NCBI GenBank assembly: GCA_037443645.1
Contig: JBBINY010000004.1
Span: 1-64,000, forward strand
DNA from: UBA2336 sp037443645
GTDB taxonomy: Bacteria; Bacteroidota; Bacteroidia; Cytophagales; Cyclobacteriaceae
DNA: 64,000 nt
Direction: 5' to 3'
The position numbers were made by a program, and so were the translations under genes. This document shows, one piece after another, positions 1-7,623 of this stretch (within the stretch, counting starts at the first letter, position 1; the number at the start of each line of letters is the position of its first letter). Under the pieces are notes generated by a model that saw only the letters and a program-made list of their open reading frames with translations, was not told the origin of the DNA and ran no database searches.

Positions 1-827
1 CTCTTGTTTAATCCCGAAGGCCACATTCCGATAACGCCACCGGTCTCGGCCACGACCCGCGCATGGTCGGGCGACAAGGTGCGCTTTTCCAGGGCGTGGG
101 GGCTTCCCGTACTCAACATGCTGTGCGAAAGCATAATGGGGTGTGATGTGGTGGCGGCAACTACTTTAGTGGTTTCATAGCTTGCATGTGCCACGTCTAT
201 AACCATCCCGAGTTTGTTCATCCGCTTAACAACTTCTTTACCGGCTTGTGAAAGTCCACCGTGCGATGGCAGCTCAGTCTGCAAATCGCCAAGCGCATTC
301 GGATGGTAATGAACAAGTTGAATGGAGCGGATACCGTCCTGGTACATTTCCTCAAGACGTCCCGGATCTCCTTCTAGGTAATCACCTCCTTCAATAGAAA
401 TATAGGCTGAAACCTTTTCCTTTGTTTGCTTATGTGTGCTTGTAGTAGTTGCAAAAACTAATGATTCCGAGGTATCAATAACTTCTTTCACAAGGCCGAG
501 CTGCCGCTGGTAATCTGTCCATGCTTCACCTCGTGAAAAATTCCCAAAAGGTTTTACGCCATCCGGACCCACTTTTATAATACGTGCATCGGCAACCAAA
601 GAAAAAAAAGCACCCCATACATTGCCGGGCATCTCCGCAAGTGTCTTCTTCAAAGCCATTTCACCCGGATACAGTTCACTGCCTTTGGAGAAAAAAACAC
701 CGGGGTGTGTGTGCAAATCGAAACAGGAAACCGTTTCATCCAAAAAACTTCTGGCTGCAATCGGGTAACACGCCATACCCGATGCCAGCATAGCCGATGA
801 CTGAATAAATCTTCTTCTGGACACCAT
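1..827 (-). CDS. Membrane dipeptidase-like (peptidase M19), 3' end outside window
   Basis: Predicted zinc dipeptidase of the M19 (renal dipeptidase) family; 275 codons are visible and the gene runs off the left edge. The start ATG gives a twin-arginine-type leader (SRRRFIQ, then a hydrophobic stretch), so export by Tat is likely. M19 landmarks are visible: FDLHTHPG near the start, ISIEGGD with the metal-ligand Glu, GLSQAGKEVVKRMNKLGM and the following DVAHAS, and MLSHS. The first metal motif reads H-T-H where the family usually has HxD, so catalytic competence needs care. The start lies 4 bp after the stop of the radical SAM gene, which implies co-translation. Inference: it may trim or turn over products of the adjacent RiPP genes, but M19 enzymes also act in general peptide catabolism. 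Confidence 0.8.
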   Translation of the reverse strand, partial: MVSRRRFIQSSAMLASGMACYPIAARSFLDETVSCFDLHTHPGVFFSKGSELYPGEMALKKTLAEMPGNVWGAFFSLVADARIIKVGPDGVKPFGNFSRGEAWTDYQRQLGLVKEVIDTSESLVFATTTSTHKQTKEKVSAYISIEGGDYLEGDPGRLEEMYQDGIRSIQLVHYHPNALGDLQTELPSHGGLSQAGKEVVKRMNKLGMVIDVAHASYETTKVVAATTSHPIMLSHSMLSTGSPHALEKRTLSPDHARVVAETGGVIGMWPSGLNK

Positions 828-831
828 TAGA

Positions 832-1977
832 TTAAGCGTTTGTATTTTTAATCTGCTCACCCACCATTTCCAACAACACATCAATGGGCGCCTGAAACGT
901 TAACCGGCAAAACTGGGTTTCGGCAGCATCAAGCGTTTTGTGTTCACTGAATTTACCGGAGGGGATTCCGCCCGGGCAGAGGCCATAGTAACTGCATTGT
1001 TCCTTACACTGCTTAATACCACGAACCAAATCGGTGTAAATGCGGTTGAACTTTTCAGTTTTCAGGGCTGGAATGAATGAATCACGGAGTACATTTCCGA
1101 GAATAAAGTTATCGTACCGGTCAGCATGCTGGGAAATCAATTCGGGTGAAAAAGTTGAAAAGTCGCCATTCACACTGACCGTGATTGTTTTGAAAGGGCC
1201 GGTCATCTGCGTAAAGTTGTATGCTCGAGCATCCAAATCCCCATGCAGCACGCTGTTTTTCGCCCAATTGAATTCACGGATTTCAATGGGTTCTCCATTG
1301 TTAAGGTTCATCTCAAAAATCTTACGCAGAAATTTCGTTACGCGGTTCTTTGCATCCGACTGACCGGAGAATGTAGTTACCGTATTTACCCCTTCAATTT
1401 CCTCGGCATTGATACACACCGAACGGGCACCGATATCGCGGTAAAAACGGTAAAGTTCTTCAGGGTAATCGCAAGAAAAATCGGTTAGTACGGAAATAAT
1501 ATTAACCGGCAAACCAAATCGTTTAACCAGGTCAATTCCCTGAATCACCCTTTTATAAGTACCCTTGCCCTGCCGGGTAACACGGCACCGGTCATGAATA
1601 AACTCAGGGCCATCAATGCTTATTCCCAGTTCGGCACCTGCATCAATAAAAAAACGGCACCAGTCATCAGTAAGCAGTAATCCGTTGGTTTGAAAGGAAG
1701 GTGTTACGCTGATGTGTTGCGGAACTTCATTGCGAATTATTTCAATTGCCTGCTTATAGTAAGCAATCGGCAACACCAACGGCTCGCCTGCATGCCATAG
1801 TACATCAAAGTCATCGCAGACTATTTCTTCGCTGATGAGTTTACGCACCGTTACACGCACAACTTCGAGGCCCATTTTCGAAGTGTCGAGCCGGTCAGGC
1901 AGGTAGCAGTATTTGCAATCAATATTGCAAAAGGGAGTACCCTGAAAAATCAGTAATTCTAACGGGCCAATTTCCAT
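832..1977 (-). CDS. GrrM/OscB-like cyclophane-forming radical SAM/SPASM peptide maturase
   Basis: A 381-residue radical SAM enzyme. C17, C21 and C24 form the CxxxCxxC motif (FCNIDCKYCYLPDR) for the SAM-cleaving 4Fe-4S cluster. The C-terminal SPASM-type region has C324, C328, C334 and C357 for auxiliary clusters (CKEQCSYYGLCPGG). Internal landmarks WHAGEPL, SFQTNG, SIDGPEFIHD, EEIEG and FSTFSPEL closely resemble the GrrM/OscB family, whose known members join an aromatic ring to a residue two positions on, giving three-residue cyclophanes. The gene lies 31 bp downstream of a repeat-containing small peptide gene on the same strand, the usual maturase-precursor arrangement, and 4 bp upstream of an M19 dipeptidase. 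Enzyme class is a confident call; product chemistry is inferred from the family. Confidence 0.88.
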   Translation of the reverse strand: MEIGPLELLIFQGTPFCNIDCKYCYLPDRLDTSKMGLEVVRVTVRKLISEEIVCDDFDVLWHAGEPLVLPIAYYKQAIEIIRNEVPQHISVTPSFQTNGLLLTDDWCRFFIDAGAELGISIDGPEFIHDRCRVTRQGKGTYKRVIQGIDLVKRFGLPVNIISVLTDFSCDYPEELYRFYRDIGARSVCINAEEIEGVNTVTTFSGQSDAKNRVTKFLRKIFEMNLNNGEPIEIREFNWAKNSVLHGDLDARAYNFTQMTGPFKTITVSVNGDFSTFSPELISQHADRYDNFILGNVLRDSFIPALKTEKFNRIYTDLVRGIKQCKEQCSYYGLCPGGIPSGKFSEHKTLDAAETQFCRLTFQAPIDVLLEMVGEQIKNTNA

Positions 1978-2008
1978 GACCAGGGTTAATGGTCAAAACT
2001 TCACGTCA

Positions 2009-2308
2009 TCAGAATTTCTGCTTCTTAAAGGTTACCTCTAATGCCCTCTTTTTAAAAAGAACAGGCAAGGGCTGCTTTTTAAAAGCAATAACTGTGCCTC
2101 CAGCACGCTTCTTAAAGCTTAATGCCGGTGTGCGTTTCTTAAAGGAAGCAAGTGCTGGACGTTTTTTGAATGTCACATCAAGTGATTTCTTAACGCTGGC
2201 AAGAAGGCTTTTAATAACAGGGGAAGAAGGCTGGAACTGATCTACACCTTGCAGCATTTTCCTCAGGCGCTCAACCGACTGCTTGATTTTTTTACTCTTT
2301 GCATCCAT
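2009..2308 (-). CDS. Putative RiPP precursor peptide with six FKK[R/Q] core units
   Basis: A 99-residue peptide, counted from the ATG at 2308; an in-frame GTG at 2341 would add 11 residues, and I prefer the ATG. Residues 1-43 form a charged, probably helical leader (MDAKSKKIKQS...VERLRKMLQ). Residues 45-99 are a tandem repeat with Phe at 47, 56, 65, 76, 85 and 94, each followed by Lys-Lys and then Arg or Gln. Spacing is 9,9,11,9,9. There is no Gly-rich core, unlike classical GrrA. Position directly upstream of a GrrM-like maturase suggests each Phe-Lys-Lys is a three-residue cyclophane site (Phe ring to the second Lys). The basic residue after each unit could mark cleavage. Not recognised as any named precursor; a basic structural protein is the alternative. 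Confidence 0.75.
   Translation of the reverse strand: MDAKSKKIKQSVERLRKMLQGVDQFQPSSPVIKSLLASVKKSLDVTFKKRPALASFKKRTPALSFKKRAGGTVIAFKKQPLPVLFKKRALEVTFKKQKF
2012..2176 (-). repeat. Protein-level tandem repeat, six FKK[R/Q] units
   Basis: Six units of about 27 bp (one of 33 bp) lie inside the precursor gene. The Phe-Lys-Lys codons differ between copies (TTC AAA AAA; TTT AAG AAA; TTT AAG AAG; TTT AAA AAG twice; TTT AAG AAG), and the linkers (e.g. PALAS, TPALS, AGGTVIA, PLPVL, ALEVT) differ too. The DNA repeat has therefore drifted while the amino-acid motif was kept, which points to selection on the peptide and not to recent slippage. Confidence 0.85.
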
Positions 2309-2409
2309 ATAAAGTGGGGTTTGGTTGGATAAGAAATTCACTTGAATCTACCATTAAAAACCGAAAAAGGCAATCCGGTGCACAGAGTAGTGCCAAAACG
2401 GTAGCCCAA

Positions 2410-5100
2410 TTACCCGGCAGAAAGTGATGATGCTATAAGTTGCCTAAAGCGAGGTAATGACCTCAATGGATCATAAATCGGGTCTACTGTAAGCAAGTTT
2501 ACCGAAATATTGCCTGGAATAGAAAGCAGGTATTCTGTTTTGTCCAGCGCAGCCTCATGGTTACCGGTAATGATATACACTTCCAGCAAGGATTGCTCAG
2601 ATGAAAGACCATCGCTGAAGGCATCGGCAGAAATGGGCATCATCTCAACCGCTTTTTTGGCAAAATCAACAGCCTCAGCGGGATATCCGGCAAACGCATA
2701 CGCATAGCCAAGGGCTGAATAAATGCGGTAATCAGGCTCTGCTTCCAATAACCGTTTTCGAAGAACTGCAATTGCGCTGTTCGCATAATTTTTACACTCT
2801 TTCTGATTCTGCATCAGGAAATAGATTCGGGCAAACCGGAGAGGTTTTGGCTCATAATAATTCTGATCTTCGGTAAACTCTTCTTTTGAGTTTTCATTCA
2901 GTACAAGCAACTGGGCATATTCGCGTTTGTAATAATGTTTTGACCATTCGATCCGCATGCTGTCGGAGATACTCTCCAGTTTTCCACGTCCTGCAATTTC
3001 AGTTATTGTATCATTGGCCAGGTCCACATCACCTTTCCAGGCCAGTAGTGTAGTATAAATAAGCCAACCCACTGTACCCACTTCGGGCTCAATTGCCATG
3101 GCACGGTTTGCATAGTCAATTACTTTAGGATAGTCACGCATAACAAAATGCAGCAGGGCAGTCTGGATAAGGTGATCCGTATTGCCGGGATCTAGTGAAA
3201 CAGCCCGTTCCATATTACTGATGGCATTAAGCCAGTCGCCCTTTCTTCGCTGCACAATTCCCAGCCAGTAATATACCTGTGAGTTATTCGGTTGTTGTTG
3301 AACTAATTCAGCAAGAATACTGATGGCACCATCATAGTCGCGCTCAGTGTGATAAAGGGTAAAGGCCTGGCAAATCTTCACTTCCGGAAGATACGGGCTT
3401 AGCTTAACAGCCTGCTCCATATCGGCTTTAGCAAGTTTATCACGGCCTTGCCAGGTTGGCCATTTATTAAAGTAATGAGTTCCCTGCCAATTTGCCCGCA
3501 ATACATAGGCCAGGGTAAACAGGGGGTCAATAGCAATGGCACTGTCGCACATCGCTATCCCGTTAATCCAGTCATCCACCCGCTCATAGTAAAGGCTCTT
3601 CAGGTAGAAATCATAGGCCCTGGTGTTGGTGGTGTGAACCACGTTCAGGTTTTCAACTTCGGTTATTGACAGCACAGTCTTCAACTCGCGGGCAATGTTT
3701 TTTGAGATGGTTGCCTGAAGTGAGAAAATGTCGCTTAAATCCCGGATGAAACTCTCCGACCACAGGTTTTTATCATTGCGGGCATCAATTAGCCGAACAG
3801 CAACCCGCACCTGGTTACCGGATCGCTGAACACTCCCCTCCAACAGGTGCGCAACGCCTAATTCACGGGCAATCTGGTCAACAGGTTTGCTGGTACCTTT
3901 GTAGGCCATGGATGAGGTCAGTGAAATAACATTCAGTTCCCGAACTTTTACCAATTGATTAATTATTTCCTGCACCATGCCGTCAGTAAAATAATTTTCA
4001 TCATCATTTCCTGACGGATTGGCAAATGGCATCACCGCAATACTCCGATCTGATAGATTGTAAGAACTACCCTGTTTAACGGTGCTGATATAAATGTACT
4101 GGGCCGAAAGCAGGATGAGCAGCAACCCGATCATGGCATTTCCTGTAAGCGGCTTTCTCCGTTCCGGCCTGTACGGATTCGATTGCGACTGCTGAGAAGA
4201 TGTTCGGATGATCCCCTGAGGACTAAACTCAAAAAACCATGCAGCAAGCAAGGCAATTGGAAAGAACACCACCATAACCCAGACCAGCAACCTGACCGTC
4301 CAGTCGGGCCCTCCAAAAAAAGGAATTGCCAGCGAGGCTAATTGATACACTACAACGGCCGTTACCAGGTAAGCTAAAGCTGCACGGAAAACCAGTCGGT
4401 TATTCAACTCATGCCAAAACCAACCTAAACCCGATGGAGCTTTTTTATTCACCCGCTCATTGCCTTTTGCTCTTGATGAAAGAGGTGACTCAGAAACCTT
4501 TCCGGTAAAAGCCGGGGCCTCCAGAATTTCCTTAATTGCATTTGCCACCTTATTGATCTGATCGCGGTAATATGTGTGGGCAAGGTTGTCGGCCCGGCTG
4601 TCAGTTGGAGTGAGGGGCCGGTTGACTCCCGCTGATTTAAAGACAAAATCAACGGATCGCAGAAAGCTACCCGATTCTTTTTCAAACAATGCCTGATCGG
4701 CCAAATCCAGATCGTGAATCTTTACCGGGAGTATTCTCCGCGCAACGTTGCCGTTTGGCAACGAAATATCAAGTCCATATTGATCCTGACCAGCACCTTC
4801 ACAAAAAACAAGAAACTCACTCCTCCATGCGTAGCTTTTCGGATCACAGTAGGTACGTGAGAGAATGGGTATAAAAATCACGCATTTCAACTTGCCTTCA
4901 AGGCTTTTGTCCACACGGTGTGTTTCAAGGAGGCCATCATGAGGGTTGGTATCGAAATAGACAGAGAGCGGTTCCTTCAGGGCGGTGGCCAACTCCTCCT
5001 GAAGTGCCTTTACAAACTCGCTTACCCAGCCACTGCGGTTGTCGTTATTCCGGTAACTGATAAAAATATCATACTCAAATCCGGGTAAGATAGAAGCCAT
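2410..5100 (-). CDS. TIR domain - three TM segments - TolB-like domain - TPR protein
   Basis: An 896-residue multidomain protein. Residues about 8-155 form a TIR domain: FEYDIFISYR at the first strand, and WRSEFLVFC carrying Glu95 at the place of the TIR NADase catalytic Glu. Hydrophobic segments follow at about 238-260, 267-290 and 322-340. Residues about 353-475 match the TolB N-terminal/FlgO-like domain (SIAVMPFANPSGN...YFTDGM...LLEGSVQRSGNQVRV) often joined to TPRs in cyclase-type proteins. TPRs fill about 490-890. With three TM segments, TIR and TPR parts would lie on opposite sides of the membrane. The precursor peptide gene begins about 100 bp downstream on the same strand, so they may share a transcript. 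Actinobacterial Fxs loci carry separate TIR-like and TPR proteins; here both are in one chain. NADase activity is unproven. Confidence 0.8.
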   Translation of the reverse strand: MASILPGFEYDIFISYRNNDNRSGWVSEFVKALQEELATALKEPLSVYFDTNPHDGLLETHRVDKSLEGKLKCVIFIPILSRTYCDPKSYAWRSEFLVFCEGAGQDQYGLDISLPNGNVARRILPVKIHDLDLADQALFEKESGSFLRSVDFVFKSAGVNRPLTPTDSRADNLAHTYYRDQINKVANAIKEILEAPAFTGKVSESPLSSRAKGNERVNKKAPSGLGWFWHELNNRLVFRAALAYLVTAVVVYQLASLAIPFFGGPDWTVRLLVWVMVVFFPIALLAAWFFEFSPQGIIRTSSQQSQSNPYRPERRKPLTGNAMIGLLLILLSAQYIYISTVKQGSSYNLSDRSIAVMPFANPSGNDDENYFTDGMVQEIINQLVKVRELNVISLTSSMAYKGTSKPVDQIARELGVAHLLEGSVQRSGNQVRVAVRLIDARNDKNLWSESFIRDLSDIFSLQATISKNIARELKTVLSITEVENLNVVHTTNTRAYDFYLKSLYYERVDDWINGIAMCDSAIAIDPLFTLAYVLRANWQGTHYFNKWPTWQGRDKLAKADMEQAVKLSPYLPEVKICQAFTLYHTERDYDGAISILAELVQQQPNNSQVYYWLGIVQRRKGDWLNAISNMERAVSLDPGNTDHLIQTALLHFVMRDYPKVIDYANRAMAIEPEVGTVGWLIYTTLLAWKGDVDLANDTITEIAGRGKLESISDSMRIEWSKHYYKREYAQLLVLNENSKEEFTEDQNYYEPKPLRFARIYFLMQNQKECKNYANSAIAVLRKRLLEAEPDYRIYSALGYAYAFAGYPAEAVDFAKKAVEMMPISADAFSDGLSSEQSLLEVYIITGNHEAALDKTEYLLSIPGNISVNLLTVDPIYDPLRSLPRFRQLIASSLSAG

Positions 5101-5172
5101 TATTCAAAGGTAAAATTATCCAACCTACTTCTATATGTAAACTGCAAAATTCTGAATCTGGTTACATAAGCG

Positions 5173-5206
5173 GTTGCAGCAGGATGGCAACTTCCTTTTA
5201 CCTTTG
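5173..5206 (+). promoter_or_regulatory. Putative promoter of the phosphoesterase gene
   Basis: A perfect Bacteroidota -7 box, TACCTTTG, lies at 5199-5206, with a weak TTG at 5173-5175 in the -33 area. The ATG at 5241 follows by 34 bp. The -33 element is poor, so this is a tentative call. A reverse-strand TACCTTTG at 5105-5112 sits just before the TIR gene start and would give an almost leaderless transcript. Confidence 0.4.
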
Positions 5207-5240
5207 ATTGCCCTGTCTTCACCCTGATCACTCCCAAGTT

Positions 5241-6260
5241 ATGAAGCATTTACTCATTCGGCTGTTGCTCTCCGGCTGGTTGATTACAGCCTGTACCCAT
5301 GATGCCCGCGTGTTTAAACACGATATAACGTCAGCCAACAAACCCTGGAATGCCGTTCCTCGTGAAAAACTGTCGGATAAACTCACCTTCGTCATCATTG
5401 GCGACTTACACAGTGGTGAACGCGAAGGCGTGTTTGACATTGCCGTGGAACAAATAAACCTACTTCAGCCCGACCTGGTGCTGAGTGTAGGCGACCTGGT
5501 TGATGGCGGGACAGAAGACACGGTCCTGCTAAAGCAACAATTTGATCACTTCGACAACCGGGCCAACAAGCTCAACGCACCCTTCTTCCATGTTGTCGGA
5601 AACCACGACATCACCAACTTAACCATGAGAGGCTACTGGGAAAAACGGTATGGCCGCAGGTACTATCACTTTGTATATAATAATGTGTTGTTCCTGGTGC
5701 TTGACTCGGAAGATTACAGTGAAGAAAGAATGCACGAAATATTTGTTGCCCGTGCTGAAGCAATAAAAGTGCTGGATGGGCCTCACCCGGAGCAGGCCCG
5801 CCAGATGGACTACTTTAAAATGCCTGAACGGGCTACGGGTCAGATCGGGGAACACCAATCGGCCTACTTTGAAAAAGTGATTCAGGAACATCCGAATGTG
5901 AGGTGGACTTTCCTCTTTATGCACAAACCGGTTTGGAAACGTGAAGGAGAAGGAAATCTCTCGCGAATAGAAGCTGCGCTGGCATCACGTAGCTATACAG
6001 TTCTTAACGGACATTTCCATGAATACTCCTACACATCGCGCAACAACATGGACTACATCATGGTGGCAACTACAAGTGGCGGGCAAAACCCCCTCAGCGA
6101 AAAGGCTTTTGATCATGTCACCTACGTTACGATTGGCATGGATAAACCTTCTATCGTTAATCTCAGGTTGGATGGCATGCTGGATAAGCACGGCAGCATT
6201 CCGTTGGGTGGTGACAGCATTTGTTTTCAGGCATCGAAATGCCGCGAGACGAATAACTAA
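5241..6260 (+). CDS. Lipoprotein calcineurin-like metallophosphoesterase
   Basis: A 339-residue protein starting at the ATG at 5241; an upstream in-frame TTG at 5208 would bury the signal peptide. The N-terminus is a lipoprotein signal with lipobox I-T-A-C. Five metallophosphoesterase motifs are visible in order: IGDLHSG, VGDLVDGG, VGNHD, FMHKP and NGHFHEYSY (GHxH). These bind a dinuclear metal centre that hydrolyses phosphate esters. Substrate is unknown. The protein is probably anchored in the envelope. It is transcribed divergently from the TIR/TPR gene and ends at a bidirectional terminator facing the amidohydrolase pair, so it appears monocistronic. Confidence 0.85.
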   Translation: MKHLLIRLLLSGWLITACTHDARVFKHDITSANKPWNAVPREKLSDKLTFVIIGDLHSGEREGVFDIAVEQINLLQPDLVLSVGDLVDGGTEDTVLLKQQFDHFDNRANKLNAPFFHVVGNHDITNLTMRGYWEKRYGRRYYHFVYNNVLFLVLDSEDYSEERMHEIFVARAEAIKVLDGPHPEQARQMDYFKMPERATGQIGEHQSAYFEKVIQEHPNVRWTFLFMHKPVWKREGEGNLSRIEAALASRSYTVLNGHFHEYSYTSRNNMDYIMVATTSGGQNPLSEKAFDHVTYVTIGMDKPSIVNLRLDGMLDKHGSIPLGGDSICFQASKCRETNN

Positions 6261-6286
6261 AAAGGGCAACCTTACTGTTGCCCTTT
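6261..6286. terminator. Bidirectional intrinsic terminator
   Basis: Perfect 10-bp inverted repeat AAAGGGCAAC / GTTGCCCTTT with a 6-nt loop, starting one base after the phosphoesterase stop codon and 14 bp from the stop of the convergent amidohydrolase gene. The A- and T-ended arms can terminate transcription from both sides. Confidence 0.75.
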
Positions 6287-6300
6287 CCATGGTTCACCGG

Positions 6301-7602
6301 CTATTTCATTTGCCCGTACTTTTTTGAAAACCGCTCATATAATTCCTGTTGGTTGCCCGGCAGCGTAACCAGCTTGCCGCTGATAAAGGCATGCGAGAGG
6401 TTGTTGGTGCGCATATCCAGCGCATCGCCAGCACTTACAAACAGTGTTGCATCCTTTCCAACTTCCAGGGTACCTACGCGCTTATCAATGCCCAGTGCAA
6501 TTGCAGCGTTCGAAGTAATGAGCTTCAAGGCCTCTTCTTTCCCCATCCCGTACGCGGAAGCCGTGCCCGCCTGAAACGGAATGTTACGTCCTCCGTGCAA
6601 CGATCCCGCATTGTAAAGGCTCACCATCACCCCTGCCTGGGTCATTAAAGCCGGCAGTTTGTAGGGCATGTCCACATCGTCATCCGTACGATCGGGAAGA
6701 TTGTGTGTATCCGGGAGGATAACGGGTATCTTATTCTCTTTCAGAAAATCTGCCACCCCATATGCCCCCGAGCCTGCTACCAGGGTAATGCGTTGCACGC
6801 CATGTCGTTGGGCAAACCGTATTGATTCAATAATTTCCTTGGGGTTATTGGCATGAACCATCAAAATCCGGGTACCATCAAACAAACCCTGCATCGCATC
6901 AAACTTCAGGTTCGATTCTTTGCTTGCTAACTGGCCGTACGACTTCGCTTCATTAAAAAATTGCGAAAGCTCGCTCACCTGCTTATCATAGTCCTTATTG
7001 GGTGACTCAGAAAAGTTAAACGTGTTAAAATCAAACTGACGCCTGATCAAAGCGGGCCAGTTCATGTGAACAGCAACGTCAACCGTGTGGACGGCATCCT
7101 CCCAATTCCAGCCTTCCATTTCCATAACCGATGACGTACCGCTAATTGTTCCTCCTGTTGGCGTTGCCTCGGCAAGCAGCACACCATTGAAACGGAATGT
7201 CGGAATGAATTCTGAATCGGTATTATAAGAGATCAGGGCTCTTACATTCGGATTGATCTCGCCCCGCTCAGAATAATCGTTCATAGCCCGGATGGCGCTC
7301 ACTTCCTGCAATCCTACCTGCGAATTCAGAAGTATGAATCCGGGATACACATGGTTGCCCGAAATATTGATTACCTCGTATCCCGAAAGGTTGGGGTTTG
7401 CGGAAGCATCTGCTACGATGGTCAATTTTCCTTTATCAAACCCAATCACTGAATTGTTTATAACCTGGCCGTTGCCAAGGTGAGCCACACCGCCTGTCAG
7501 CGCAATCGGTTTGGATTGTGCCGGGGCCGGAACCGGTGTTTGAGCGATTGTCAACGTACTCCATGCAAGAATGCCGATAAGTATATATGATTTGGTTTTC
7601 AT
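6301..7602 (-). CDS. Amidohydrolase-family protein lacking the HxH metal motif
   Basis: A 433-residue protein with an N-terminal signal peptide (ending near LTIAQT). Its imidazolonepropionase-like amidohydrolase fold shows in the composite beta-sandwich ends (VIGFDKGKLTIV... and LEVGKDATLFVSAGD) and in the NAAIALGIDKRVGTLEVGKDA block typical of the family C-terminus. Where active members have a HxH pair after the VYPG strand, this one reads YPGFILLNSQVG, so the first metal site is absent and hydrolase activity is doubtful. The gene follows a larger amidohydrolase gene (7624-10644) by 21 bp on the same strand, which suggests a two-gene operon and perhaps a complex in which this chain is non-catalytic. 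Likely periplasmic; substrate unknown. Confidence 0.8.
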   Translation of the reverse strand: MKTKSYILIGILAWSTLTIAQTPVPAPAQSKPIALTGGVAHLGNGQVINNSVIGFDKGKLTIVADASANPNLSGYEVINISGNHVYPGFILLNSQVGLQEVSAIRAMNDYSERGEINPNVRALISYNTDSEFIPTFRFNGVLLAEATPTGGTISGTSSVMEMEGWNWEDAVHTVDVAVHMNWPALIRRQFDFNTFNFSESPNKDYDKQVSELSQFFNEAKSYGQLASKESNLKFDAMQGLFDGTRILMVHANNPKEIIESIRFAQRHGVQRITLVAGSGAYGVADFLKENKIPVILPDTHNLPDRTDDDVDMPYKLPALMTQAGVMVSLYNAGSLHGGRNIPFQAGTASAYGMGKEEALKLITSNAAIALGIDKRVGTLEVGKDATLFVSAGDALDMRTNNLSHAFISGKLVTLPGNQQELYERFSKKYGQMK

Positions 7603-7623
7603 AGCTGTCTGTTTTAGAAAATT

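Noticed and set aside
2042..2176. The precursor repeat region as a DNA satellite or CRISPR-like array
   Set aside because: Units diverge at the DNA level, are only about 27 bp with no separate spacer, and stay in frame, so the repeat is a protein feature.
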